This document shows positions 45,275 through 53,297 of a stretch of 64,000 nucleotides of DNA, piece by piece. Location of the stretch: IMG/VR virus record IMGVR_UViG_3300044797_000396, positions 26,551 through 90,550 of that record; one strand, 5' to 3'. Below the pieces are notes generated by a model. The model was not told the DNA's origin. It made no database searches and saw nothing but the letters and a program-made list of their open reading frames with translations. Made by a program: the position numbers and the translations under genes. The number at the start of each line of letters is the position of its first letter. The stretch's first letter is position 1. The DNA comes from a virus.

Positions 45275-45541
45275 ATGTCTTCCAAACGCAAAAATCATAG
45301 AAGGCGCAATAAGGAAAGAAGAAGACGCCGTAATATAGAGAAAAGATATTGGCAAGACAAGTTTTTTGAGCTGTATCGTTTGGCTAAAAAAGTGGATATA
45401 ACACTCACCACCCATAACAGTTTCAAGCCTGATAATTGGATGTTACACAAACTGGGAACGAGCGAACTTATAATAAGTGGGACTGCTGTTGAAATAGAGC
45501 CAATTATAGATCGTTATTGGAAAATGAAGGCCTTCCTATGA
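45275..45541 (+). CDS. Basic small protein with KMKAFL tail
   Basis: 88 residues from ATG 45275. The first 25 residues are almost all Lys, Arg, Asn (SKRKNHRRRNKERRRRR), suiting nucleic-acid binding. Ends IDRYWKMKAFL. ATGA overlap with the next gene. Body otherwise unrecognised. Confidence 0.78.
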   Translation: MSSKRKNHRRRNKERRRRRNIEKRYWQDKFFELYRLAKKVDITLTTHNSFKPDNWMLHKLGTSELIISGTAVEIEPIIDRYWKMKAFL

Positions 45542-46524
45542 AAATATTATATGCCGCCTCCAATAATGCCAATGCTAAATTGCAACTATCTCGTTTCCTA
45601 CGAGCAATGGACGGCACTAAACACACCATTAAAATTGCTGCCTATAAACAGTCATTTCCAAAAAATAGGTCAGTAGATTGGTGTCTTGATGCACTTCTGA
45701 ATATATATAAACCAGAATTACTATCTCTCAATAATGATAATCTGGGTATTTATTTTCAGCAAATCAAAAGCTTTGCCCCCGATCTCATCATTAGTGATTT
45801 AGAATACTTTACCAGCTATTTAGCACATCTGGCTAATATCCAAATCTGGCAATGCAGCTCTTCTATTATCAACTTTGCTTTGTCCAAAGAAGATAAATAT
45901 AATTTGGGGTTGTTTAAGTTCTATGCACATTCTCTCAATCGAGACCCGCAACATACACAGCGCACGGCTAACATCATTCAGAACTCGGATCGTAAAATGG
46001 TATATTCGCACTTTGGTGATGTGGCAGGGGCTCCCAAATTGCACGAAGATTTTGAGTGGGTCAGGCCCTACCATCAGGTATATAAAATACACGCTCCTTG
46101 CCAACACAACGTAGTAGCTGGCTTGTCCAAAAATAATAAACAAATATTGGATCAACTCAGAAAATACTCGGACAGCGTAGTTTTTATGGACGTGGATGCC
46201 GAGAAATACCAGAACCTTCACGTCAAGGATATAGACAACGAAGACGAATACTACTGCAACCTGAGAAATTGTAATTATTTTGTGTGCCAGGGTCAAGCTA
46301 CTTTTTTGGCGGATGCTTTCTATAATGAACAAATTTCGCTCATTTATCCTGACTACGAGGATACGGAGTCCATTATCAATAGCCAATTATCCAAAAAGTT
46401 ATCCCTAGGTGATATACCTTATCCCAATACAGATATTTCCGCCTATAATACTTTTGAGGCAATACAATCTACTTACAATAATCATACTAAATATTTACAC
46501 GAAGCAATTGAGGCAATACAATGA
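45538..46524 (+). CDS. Possible GT-B-like glycosyltransferase
   Basis: 328 residues from ATG 45538. The start MKILYAASNNANAKLQLSRFLRAM has the look of a Rossmann beta1-alpha1 in GT-B enzymes (MurG/UGT-like), and ADAFYNEQISLIYPDYED near the C-terminus resembles a donor-site acidic stretch. The middle shows no clear catalytic residue. Glycosyltransferase is a moderate inference; it could be another Rossmann-type protein. Confidence 0.55.
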   Translation: MKILYAASNNANAKLQLSRFLRAMDGTKHTIKIAAYKQSFPKNRSVDWCLDALLNIYKPELLSLNNDNLGIYFQQIKSFAPDLIISDLEYFTSYLAHLANIQIWQCSSSIINFALSKEDKYNLGLFKFYAHSLNRDPQHTQRTANIIQNSDRKMVYSHFGDVAGAPKLHEDFEWVRPYHQVYKIHAPCQHNVVAGLSKNNKQILDQLRKYSDSVVFMDVDAEKYQNLHVKDIDNEDEYYCNLRNCNYFVCQGQATFLADAFYNEQISLIYPDYEDTESIINSQLSKKLSLGDIPYPNTDISAYNTFEAIQSTYNNHTKYLHEAIEAIQ

Positions 46525-47174
46525 ATTACTGTGCGTTAGATATCGGAAATGTGTTAGTTCACGCTAATTTCCAGCCCTTCCTTAACCAGCTTTCCAAATC
46601 CCTCAACATTACTTTGGAAGAGGCTGGCTATTTTATGAACCGTAGTCAGTGTCTCCATGATTTGGGTTGCACAACAATGTTATCGGAGCTAAAAGATCAT
46701 TTTAAGATCAGGTCTCCCATCATTATCGAAGAGTTAATTGAGAAATGGAATAAGGTTATTGAGCCCAACTTTGATATCATTCATCGCATAGATCGTATGG
46801 TTAGACACGACGATTTACAAGTCGCTCTCCTCTCCAATGTGGGTCTGGAGCACGCCCAACAAATGGCTCAAATTCTAGATATTGGTGATTTCTTCAAGAG
46901 CGCTATCAAGTTCTTTAGCTGCCATGTAGGAGCCCGTAAACCCACTTTGGTGTATTATCATACTTTCCTACAACTACACCCTACTTTCAAGGGTTGCCCT
47001 TACGTAGATGATTTGCAAGAAAACTTAGACGCTGGCCAGCAGTTTGGCTTCAAGACCATGCGATTTTCTTTAGAAGATGTTATGTCTAAAGGTTCCACGA
47101 CAGCCATTGGTCGCGACTACCACGATAAGACGGCTCAGTTGGAAAGGTTTATTCTTGGGAAGCCCAAGCAATAA
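46521..47174 (+). CDS. HAD-superfamily phosphatase, YihX-like
   Basis: 217 residues. ALDIGNVLVHANF is motif I (nucleophile Asp; Asn replaces the usual second Asp region as in YihX-type sugar phosphatases). LLSNVG is motif II, ARKPTLVYY gives the motif III Lys, and YVDDLQENLDAG is motif IV. It would remove phosphate from a sugar or nucleotide. Overlaps the previous gene by ATGA. Confidence 0.82.
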   Translation: MNYCALDIGNVLVHANFQPFLNQLSKSLNITLEEAGYFMNRSQCLHDLGCTTMLSELKDHFKIRSPIIIEELIEKWNKVIEPNFDIIHRIDRMVRHDDLQVALLSNVGLEHAQQMAQILDIGDFFKSAIKFFSCHVGARKPTLVYYHTFLQLHPTFKGCPYVDDLQENLDAGQQFGFKTMRFSLEDVMSKGSTTAIGRDYHDKTAQLERFILGKPKQ

Positions 47175-47228
47175 ACCCGCCTTAGTATTGATATATGATC
47201 AGATAGAGCCATACAAAAAGGACATAAT

Positions 47229-47711
47229 ATGACAGAGCAACCAAAAAATAAGTTTCAACAATCTGGACGTGTAAAGGTAATCAAGGGTAGCATTCTCTTC
47301 CCACACGATGCTGGATTGCGTTTTATCCTCAACGTTACCAACACCGCAGGCAAGATGGAAAGCCCTATGTATCCACTGTTCGATAAGAAGTGGCCCAATA
47401 TCAAGAAGGAAGCTCGTGGCTGGTATGCTAATAAGACTGGCGCTTACAAGGTAGGTGCGGTAGCTTCGGTAGCCGTTCAATCCGATGTTTGGGCTATCAA
47501 TTTGCTATGCCAAAACGATGATCTCCAGACTGACCTGATGGGTTTGGAAAAGTGCCTCAAAGAAACTTGCAAGATGGCTAAATATGAACGTGCCAGTGTG
47601 CATTGCTCTAATCTTCTAACAGAAGCTATTCCCGAACTGCAAGACCTCATCACCACACAGTTGGTGGAACAAGGTGTGGCAGTTTGCTATTATGAAGAGC
47701 CTACGGTCTAA
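47229..47711 (+). CDS. Macro-domain-like protein (possible ADP-ribose binder)
   Basis: 160 residues. Order of elements matches macro domains of the Appr-1''-p type: VKVIKGSILF, SPMYPLFDKKWPNIKKEARGWY, YKVGAVASVAVQSDVWAINLLCQND, then a helix with LEKCLKETCKMA and the final LVEQGVAVCYYEE. Family members bind or hydrolyse ADP-ribose derivatives. The loop residues that set activity cannot be judged by eye. AAAAAGGACA upstream is a good SD. It could counter host ADP-ribosylation or process tRNA-splicing products; both are inference. Confidence 0.6.
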   Translation: MTEQPKNKFQQSGRVKVIKGSILFPHDAGLRFILNVTNTAGKMESPMYPLFDKKWPNIKKEARGWYANKTGAYKVGAVASVAVQSDVWAINLLCQNDDLQTDLMGLEKCLKETCKMAKYERASVHCSNLLTEAIPELQDLITTQLVEQGVAVCYYEEPTV

Positions 47712-47713
47712 CA

Positions 47714-47893
47714 ATGAAGCCACTGGAAAAGACCGTTACTGCTCGCGTAAAAGTAGATCCTCGCATTGCTGATTTAGTATACTTTGTCAAGGCAATGAGG
47801 GAGAAATACGGCACCAATCTTGTAGCGGTTCCTGATGATGAATTAATTGCTGATGCTGAGTCTTTTTGGGACACTTGGCACGGTGAAGATTAA
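47714..47893 (+). CDS. Small acidic protein
   Basis: 59 residues starting two bases after the macro-like gene. KTVTARVKVDPRIADLVYFVKAMREKYG is helix-prone, and the C-terminus is acidic with SFWDTWHGED. Too short for confident family assignment. Likely translated with its upstream neighbour. Confidence 0.65.
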   Translation: MKPLEKTVTARVKVDPRIADLVYFVKAMREKYGTNLVAVPDDELIADAESFWDTWHGED

Positions 47894-47901
47894 TATCAAT
47901 C

Positions 47902-47907
47902 TATAAT
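47902..47907 (+). promoter_or_regulatory. TATAAT -10 box
   Basis: TATAAT, with the ATG of the next gene 13 bases later. Predicted leader is about seven bases and no SD is seen. Confidence 0.45.
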
Positions 47908-47920
47908 CTCGCATCTGAGT

Positions 47921-48304
47921 ATGACCAAACTGCGTGTTGGAGATACCGTCAGTTGTAGGATCAAGTCGTCTATGATCGTTAATTCCTATACCGACTATGA
48001 TGAGATCAAATCATTCGTTATTGTTGCAGTGGATGACGATGGCTATTTTTTGTACGTCCCTCACTATTATTGTCTGAAAGATGTTATTGTGGCGGATACC
48101 TATCGTTGCAAGCAGCTCAAAATACACCATAGGTATCTTAACGAGGAGCTGACTTACGTGCAGCTTAGTCATATCGCTTCGGTGGAGAAAGTCCAAGATG
48201 GAATGAATTGCTGCAAATGCAATGAATTTTACTTCTATGCGGTCCCTAATCAAGAAAACGAGACTTTGATTTGTTATTCTTGCCGACAATGTAAATATCG
48301 ATAA
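47921..48304 (+). CDS. Protein with N-terminal barrel and C-terminal zinc ribbon
   Basis: 127 residues. KLRVGDTVSCRIKSS at the start suggests a small beta barrel; CCKCNEFY and CYSCRQCKY at the C-terminus form a zinc ribbon. Function unknown; may bind RNA or protein. Confidence 0.7.
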   Translation: MTKLRVGDTVSCRIKSSMIVNSYTDYDEIKSFVIVAVDDDGYFLYVPHYYCLKDVIVADTYRCKQLKIHHRYLNEELTYVQLSHIASVEKVQDGMNCCKCNEFYFYAVPNQENETLICYSCRQCKYR

Positions 48305-48318
48305 TCAGATATTAGTAT

Positions 48319-49029
48319 ATGGATTTCGATAGCTACATCAGAGGGTTATTAAACGAGGTGGAAGGGCTTTTTGGCACTAAGCCTCAGTCTGCCCCAACCC
48401 GCGTCAGCCAGAACCCTATAAATTCTCCCGGAGGCTATACGGCCCCAATCCACGGTTCTTGGGCTTCAAGCGGGGGCTTTACGTATCAACCCAATGCTAC
48501 CCACCCCAAAGGGCATATGGGAGTTGATATGCGTTGTCAGGCAGGTACGCCCGTCTATCCCTTGACCTCAGGGGTGGTAACCAATGTAGGCACCGATCCT
48601 ATGGGCGGCAATGTAGTCAATGTCCAACATGCCGATGGTATCAGGACTTACTACGCTCATTTATCTGTGGCTAGGGTGCAGAAAGGCGATCGTGTTACTC
48701 CCAATACTGTTTTAGGATTAGTGGGAAATACAGGTAACGCCAGCCACACGGTACCACATTGCCATTTTCAAGTGTGGAAAGATAATCAAATTCAAGACCC
48801 CGCCAACTATTTTCATATCCCGCCCTACACTAATTTAAGTGCAGAAGAACGACAACAACCAAAGTGGGTTTCCGAACAAGCCAAGCAAGAGGCCCTTGCT
48901 TTCAATATGCAGGAGCATGTAGCGCAAGGGCGTGTGGCTGGAAATCGTGTGGCATTTTCTACCAATGCAGATAAACTATTAGTGCTATCTCATCAGTATT
49001 ACAAGCTTACAAAAAAGCTTTCAACTTAA
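48319..49029 (+). CDS. M23 (LytM-type) peptidoglycan endopeptidase
   Basis: 236 residues. KGHMGVDMRC gives the HxxxD zinc ligands, and VPHCHFQVW the HxH pair, with GNVVNVQHADGIRTYYAHLS in between: a complete LytM lysin. It cuts peptide cross-links in the cell wall. A helical C-terminal region (about 175-236) may attach it to the virion. No signal peptide. With the GH25 muramidase at 17193 the phage has two wall enzymes of different bond specificity. No SD; a -10-like GATATT sits right upstream. Confidence 0.9.
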   Translation: MDFDSYIRGLLNEVEGLFGTKPQSAPTRVSQNPINSPGGYTAPIHGSWASSGGFTYQPNATHPKGHMGVDMRCQAGTPVYPLTSGVVTNVGTDPMGGNVVNVQHADGIRTYYAHLSVARVQKGDRVTPNTVLGLVGNTGNASHTVPHCHFQVWKDNQIQDPANYFHIPPYTNLSAEERQQPKWVSEQAKQEALAFNMQEHVAQGRVAGNRVAFSTNADKLLVLSHQYYKLTKKLST

Positions 49030-49207
49030 CTACTCTTTTTATTTCATCTTGTGTATATGATATTCCATTGATTGTCCAACGTTCAATGAGACGATGATAT
49101 CTAACACCTTCTTGGCACTCCAAACACACCAGCGTTGAGACAGCTGGCAAACTTTCCCAAAGTAATGGACAGCAACACAGCGGGCAAAAAGTAATATCGT
49201 CATTCAT
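49007..49207 (-). CDS. Zinc ribbon protein with KLKAFL tail
   Basis: 66 residues. CPLCCCPL and CLECQEG form the ribbon. WTINGISYTQDEIKRVVKLKAFL ends it, with a strand then helix pattern shared with its two upstream neighbours. It is convergent with, and overlaps, the M23 gene by 23 bases. Together with the genes at 49208 and 49417 it forms a tandem paralogue set. Confidence 0.82.
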   Translation of the reverse strand: MNDDITFCPLCCCPLLWESLPAVSTLVCLECQEGVRYHRLIERWTINGISYTQDEIKRVVKLKAFL

Positions 49208-49417
49208 TTACAAAAAAGCTTTCAATTTAATCAATCGCATCATTTCTTCTTGGGTATAAGTAGTCCCATTGTATCTCCAATAAGCGGGCCCAACATAGGC
49301 AGGTGGTATCCACAATATCACATTATCATTGCATTGCTGACATTTCCACCTTTCATACCCAGAGGAAAATGTTTCAATATACATTTTCCAATGACATAAA
49401 GGGCACCAACGCGACAT
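49208..49417 (-). CDS. Zinc ribbon protein with KLKAFL tail
   Basis: 69 residues. CPLCHWKM and CQQCNDN pairs, then WRYNGTTYTQEEMMRLIKLKAFL. Starts on the last base of the upstream stop. Paralogue of the flanking genes. Confidence 0.82.
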   Translation of the reverse strand: MSRWCPLCHWKMYIETFSSGYERWKCQQCNDNVILWIPPAYVGPAYWRYNGTTYTQEEMMRLIKLKAFL

Positions 49418-49653
49418 TATAGGAATGCTTTCAATTTAGATATTCGATCCATTTGTTCCTGAGAATACTCAGTATTTTTCCAGCCCCAAACTTTTGTCTC
49501 AGCGTAAGTATTGTTTTTATAATACCAGACATCAGGGACTACATTAGGATGGAATGATGGGCATTCCGTAGTGTTTCCCTTGGTGCACCAATACATAGAG
49601 CCTGCGGCAGTTATCATTTTGCGATGACAAAAAACACAATTTATTTCCAACAT
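49417..49653 (-). CDS. Zinc ribbon protein with KLKAFL tail
   Basis: 78 residues from the ATG at 49653; a start at 49677 would overlap the upstream gene by 14 bases. CVFCHRKM and a spaced Cys pair (YWCTKGNTTEC) form a longer ribbon. Ends YSQEQMDRISKLKAFL. Confidence 0.78.
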   Translation of the reverse strand: MLEINCVFCHRKMITAAGSMYWCTKGNTTECPSFHPNVVPDVWYYKNNTYAETKVWGWKNTEYSQEQMDRISKLKAFL

Positions 49654-49663
49654 AATATTTCTC

Positions 49664-50008
49664 TCACGAAAAGACAATTAATTTCATTAGTCGCCGAAAT
49701 TGTTCATTGAGCTCATCCCAAAAAGCTTGGTTTGGCTTTGGCTCAATTTCCGACAGAGGATCAATGCTAATAACAAAGCCACTTGCATTTCTATCACTAA
49801 CCCAAAAAGGCGCGCGTGCATAGAAGCGGAAATCAGCGCCACCAAACGTTCCATCTTTTGGGGACTTCATTAGCCCCTCAAACATTACATAGGCTATCTC
49901 TTTGAGAGTTCCCTCCATACTTTCGGCGTAATAGCCGTCCTCAAATCGGAAGATATATTTATCCCCTTCTTGGGTCATCTGGAAGGTGAAAATCTGTGGA
50001 TTGCCCAT
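49664..50008 (-). CDS. Small protein ending KLIVFS
   Basis: 114 residues. Strand-rich first half (YIFRFEDGYYAES) and an aromatic middle. It ends FRRLMKLIVFS, which matches the variant tail found at 15606, 15998 and 63359. SD AAGAG. Unknown function. Confidence 0.75.
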   Translation of the reverse strand: MGNPQIFTFQMTQEGDKYIFRFEDGYYAESMEGTLKEIAYVMFEGLMKSPKDGTFGGADFRFYARAPFWVSDRNASGFVISIDPLSEIEPKPNQAFWDELNEQFRRLMKLIVFS

Positions 50009-50053
50009 CTCTTTTTAACTCAAACTTCCAGCCAGCTTTATTATTTTTGTGGA

Positions 50054-50857
50054 TCAACTATGTGATATGTGTAGTAATTGTTCGTGGAACCAGGAATAAT
50101 CTTTGGCATCGGTAGCCGATCCTATATCGAGCAAGTGACCAATATTATCGTGTAAAATTAGGTAAGTAGCCCAAGCAAACTCTCGTATTTCATATTGTGC
50201 ATCATTTTTGAGACGCTGCTTGAAAAAATGGATTAGGGTTTGGAGGCTGCACGTCCAAATGCACTCAGAATATACATTGGGTGGTAAAACTAAACGAGCG
50301 ATTTCCTTGGCAACTCCTGCTTCAATCATCCTATTGTAAGCCGCAAAAGCTGCATTGGTAGCTTGAATAATTATATCTTGTGGAGATTGGCCGCCCACAC
50401 TGATAATTTCTTCTTGGGAGGAGCCTTGTTTATTAGTAGCCGACTGTCCTCTGACTATTTGTGGCACATAAAAATGATCTTCTACTTCGGTGTAGCGAAA
50501 ACTTTGCTCATTCCAAGAGGTATCGTCGATAATAATGCTGTGCCCAATTTCTTCCTCACCCTCCCAGTTGGATCCCACCTGATATTTCCACCATTGTCTA
50601 AACACAAACAACGGAGCTTTGATACGGAAGGAAAAATAAGAGTGACGATAGGTAGAAAAGTGGCCGTGGTCAAATAAGAACTTGACTAATTTGGCATCTT
50701 TCTCGGAATATTCTTTCGACTCTTTTTTATAGGAGACGCGAGCAGCATTAGCAACTTTGAGCCTCGGATCCAAAATCATAGCATCAAATAACTCAACGTG
50801 ACCGTGATCCAGTACATCGATTTTTCGGAACATTTTTGTTACGTCAAACTTTTCCAT
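50054..50857 (-). CDS. thyX: Flavin-dependent thymidylate synthase ThyX
   Basis: 267 residues. NAARVSYKKESK, HFSTYRHSYFSFRIKAPLFVFRQWW and WNEQSFRYTE are ThyX landmarks, and LVLPPNVYSECIWTCSLQTLIHFFKQR is the C-terminal FAD/dUMP region. ThyX makes dTMP from dUMP with FAD, NADPH and methylene-folate. The normal compact RHR...SxNExSxRY signature is broken: it reads RQWWKYQ, then about 20 extra residues, then SWNEQSFRY. Either the insertion is a surface loop or the active-site binding differs. Same strand as the downstream small membrane protein. Confidence 0.92.
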   Translation of the reverse strand: MEKFDVTKMFRKIDVLDHGHVELFDAMILDPRLKVANAARVSYKKESKEYSEKDAKLVKFLFDHGHFSTYRHSYFSFRIKAPLFVFRQWWKYQVGSNWEGEEEIGHSIIIDDTSWNEQSFRYTEVEDHFYVPQIVRGQSATNKQGSSQEEIISVGGQSPQDIIIQATNAAFAAYNRMIEAGVAKEIARLVLPPNVYSECIWTCSLQTLIHFFKQRLKNDAQYEIREFAWATYLILHDNIGHLLDIGSATDAKDYSWFHEQLLHISHS

Positions 50858-50875
50858 TGTCTTACCCAGATAGCG

Positions 50876-51073
50876 TTAGTTTTTCTTGCCGAAGAAATAT
50901 TGAAAGTCGTGATAGATAAATACTCCCAAACCGGCAGCTAGTAGAGCAAACACCGCGCCCAACAAAATAGGTTGGGGAGTGCCGCTGCTAGCAGCAAACA
51001 TGAAAGCCCATACGGAGCCTCCCACACAACCGAGACCAAACAATGCAGTTAGAAGGCCAAAAAATATTCTCAT
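50876..51073 (-). CDS. Small membrane protein, two TM helices
   Basis: 65 residues: IFFGLLTALFGLGCVGGSVWAFMFAA and PILLGAVFALLAAGLGVFIYH are hydrophobic helices with a short turn between. ATGA overlap with the upstream endonuclease gene. It may be a holin-like or superinfection protein; nothing specific supports either. Confidence 0.72.
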   Translation of the reverse strand: MRIFFGLLTALFGLGCVGGSVWAFMFAASSGTPQPILLGAVFALLAAGLGVFIYHDFQYFFGKKN

Positions 51074-51789
51074 GATTTTTCCTTATTATGATAATTCCAA
51101 ATTTTACCAGCGTGTTCTACAAAATCTTGCACGCTTCTCTCTCGTTTTGCATAGTTACACCACTTACAACAAGGAACAGAATTATTTAAATTATGCGGTA
51201 TTGAAGAGTTAATTCTATCTAACCCATTGTAAGTAAAATTTCCATTTTCTATTGCAAATATAGTTTTCTTCTTTTTGTTCTTAAAAATATTATAGGTATT
51301 AGTAGGAGGATCGCCACAATAATTACATGATTGTTGTGATAATAATAAAAAATCATCAAATGATAAATCACCATCTTTATAGGATTGCCTATAAACAGCT
51401 AAGGCCGTAGATATTCTGGGCTCATCACGATTTATAAATATCGTATTACCAGATCTAAGACAACCACAAGATTTTGTATTTCCACCTAAAAGGTGTTTTT
51501 TCTTAATTACTTTTTGTACGCCACACTCGCATTGGCACGTATATTGTGTCTTTGTGATTTTATTCACTACAAGTAATTTTCCAAATTTTCTCCCAATTAT
51601 ATCTGGTGACTGTAGGCATCCACAAGATTGTGTTAATTTTGTTTTTAAGCTATTCCCCAAAACTATTTTTTCTTTGCCGCAGTCGCATGAACATTGAAAT
51701 AAACTTTGTCCATTTTTATCGGAACCAACTCGTGCAGTAACTGTTAATTTACCATATTTAGTATTTGTTAAATCCATTATTTTGGACAT
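51070..51789 (-). CDS. HNH-type endonuclease with zinc-binding N-terminus
   Basis: 239 residues. Two repeats with FGKLxV...C-x-C-x-CG...SCGCL occupy residues 10-120, a pattern common in phage AP2/HNH-associated endonucleases. The C-terminal half has CNYCGDPP and YNGLDRINSSIPHNLNNSVPCCKWCN, a Cys-rich HNH-like core. A mobile endonuclease beside guaB-like and thyX genes. Low GC supports recent entry. Confidence 0.82.
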   Translation of the reverse strand: MSKIMDLTNTKYGKLTVTARVGSDKNGQSLFQCSCDCGKEKIVLGNSLKTKLTQSCGCLQSPDIIGRKFGKLLVVNKITKTQYTCQCECGVQKVIKKKHLLGGNTKSCGCLRSGNTIFINRDEPRISTALAVYRQSYKDGDLSFDDFLLLSQQSCNYCGDPPTNTYNIFKNKKKKTIFAIENGNFTYNGLDRINSSIPHNLNNSVPCCKWCNYAKRERSVQDFVEHAGKIWNYHNKEKS

Positions 51790-51795
51790 AATTAT

Positions 51796-52818
51796 TTAAC
51801 TTTCAATAAGACTAGAAGGATAGCTTTCAGTTAATCCAGCATCACTTATTTTTATGAAAAATGGGTTTTCTTTTAAATCTCGTAAATTATGTGCATTTTG
51901 ATAAGAACATCCCGAGCGCAATCCCTCCAATAATTTAGATAGAATGTCATTATATTTTCCTTTATTTTTTACCAATCTTATAACGCCTTCTATATGGTTA
52001 TTTTTGTGAGTAGAGCTACCTACATACTCTTTATAAGAAAGACCATTAATCATAACATTTTTACTAGAAGTTTCTTCTGCACCAGCAAAGAGCCCCCCAC
52101 TCATTACCATATCAGCAAAGCATAAACTTTTGACCACATCTCCTGCATTTTTACATCCCCCATCAGCAATAATGTAAAGAGGCTTATTGAGCCGACTAAT
52201 AAGACTTTCTTTCATATTAGCCACATTCATTAGGGCGGTTAATTGTGGCACTCCGTTCGCAGTTTCTATTCTAGTTGAACAGGTGCTCCCATTTCCAATT
52301 CCACATTTTACCACATCAGCTCCTGCTTGCCATAATCTCTCCGCTCCTTCACCCGTAGCTACATTGCCAGCAATAATAAAGAGGTTAGGTTTATTTTTAC
52401 GAAGCCATTGGCACATTTCCACGCAATGCTGCGAATCGCCGTGGGCAATATCGATACAAATTGTTCTGACGCCAGCATTATAAAATTGATCAACCAGCTC
52501 TCGGTCAGAAGGCTGAACACCAATAGAAACAGCAAAATTCTCATTACCGTGGTCATCAACCATTTTATTGGCGATGTGAAGCTGTTCATGGGGGCTCATA
52601 AAACGATGTAGAATAGCTAGGCCACCACTCTTGATTACTTGATGGCACATTTCTTTGCCAGCCACTGTAGCCATATTTGCGGGAATAATGGGGTGGTCAA
52701 AAAGGGCCGCCCCCATTTTAACAGAAATATCTATCTCGGAGCGACTTTTTACAGTGGAGTGTTTGGGGACGAGCAGAACGTCATCAAAACACAACCCTTC
52801 TTGAATAATATTTACCAT
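51796..52818 (-). CDS. IMP dehydrogenase / GMP reductase family enzyme
   Basis: 340 residues from the ATG at 52818 (SD GGAGAG); an upstream in-frame ATG would add 26 unlikely residues. CFDDVLLVPKHSTVKSRSEID is the family start. GNGSTCSTRIETANGVPQL is the catalytic Cys loop. YIIADGGCKNAGDVVKSL binds phosphate. No CBS insert is present. The short flap and the ending LRSGCSYQNAHNLRDLKENPFFI are closer to GMP reductase (GMP to IMP) than to IMPDH (IMP to XMP). Either would steer purine nucleotide pools. The family is sure; the direction is not. Confidence 0.88.
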   Translation of the reverse strand: MVNIIQEGLCFDDVLLVPKHSTVKSRSEIDISVKMGAALFDHPIIPANMATVAGKEMCHQVIKSGGLAILHRFMSPHEQLHIANKMVDDHGNENFAVSIGVQPSDRELVDQFYNAGVRTICIDIAHGDSQHCVEMCQWLRKNKPNLFIIAGNVATGEGAERLWQAGADVVKCGIGNGSTCSTRIETANGVPQLTALMNVANMKESLISRLNKPLYIIADGGCKNAGDVVKSLCFADMVMSGGLFAGAEETSSKNVMINGLSYKEYVGSSTHKNNHIEGVIRLVKNKGKYNDILSKLLEGLRSGCSYQNAHNLRDLKENPFFIKISDAGLTESYPSSLIES

Positions 52819-52857
52819 ATGCTCTCCATTCCTAAACCAAACTAGATATAACGGCCG

Positions 52858-52879
52858 TATATTTTCAGTTATATAATCA
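52858..52879 (+). promoter_or_regulatory. TATATTTTCA with TATAAT, candidate promoter
   Basis: TATATTTTCA at 52858-52867 followed by TATAAT at about 52871-52876, then GAGGA and the ATG at 52890. It mirrors the arrangement at 42625. Confidence 0.4.
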
Positions 52880-52889
52880 ACGAGGATCC

Positions 52890-53297
52890 ATGACACACGA
52901 AATAAAAATTATTATGAAATACGAACTAGAAGGAATTGATAGCGATATCGACGTTCCAATCACCACAGGCAGCATCATAGTGTATCATAATGATATCCCC
53001 ATCGGGTGCATTCAGGAGCTAAAAATACACGCGCGTGTGGATAGCCCAATGCCAGAGATAGAAATTAGCTTTCCCGATCTTCGTGACCCACAAGTTTCTA
53101 CTACCCCAATTTTTAACAGCCCCACTCCACCTACATATTTTGCAGACGATATTGATGAGAACGTTAAAATTTTTTCTAGGGTACCTGGTGTTCAGGTAAA
53201 ACTTATCAAGCTAGATACTAAGAACGATACCAACCCACTACTGGAAATTGGAACCGATGGAGCCATCGATCTTATTCCTATGGTTAAGCTCCCTTGA
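52890..53297 (+). CDS. Hypothetical protein
   Basis: 135 residues with alternating strands (IIVYHNDIPIGCIQELKIHARV, EIEISFPDL), probably a beta-sandwich. It is the only plus-strand gene in this minus-strand block and has its own promoter-like sequence and SD (CGAGGA). Its last 14 bases overlap the IF-1 gene on the other strand. Function unknown. Confidence 0.72.
   Translation: MTHEIKIIMKYELEGIDSDIDVPITTGSIIVYHNDIPIGCIQELKIHARVDSPMPEIEISFPDLRDPQVSTTPIFNSPTPPTYFADDIDENVKIFSRVPGVQVKLIKLDTKNDTNPLLEIGTDGAIDLIPMVKLP

Noticed and set aside
45820-46386. 188-residue minus-strand frame
   Set aside because: Lies inside a well-formed plus-strand gene with ATGA overlaps at both ends.
50876-51073. Holin
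   Set aside because: Two membrane helices fit, but it is not near either lysin gene and has no other holin trait.
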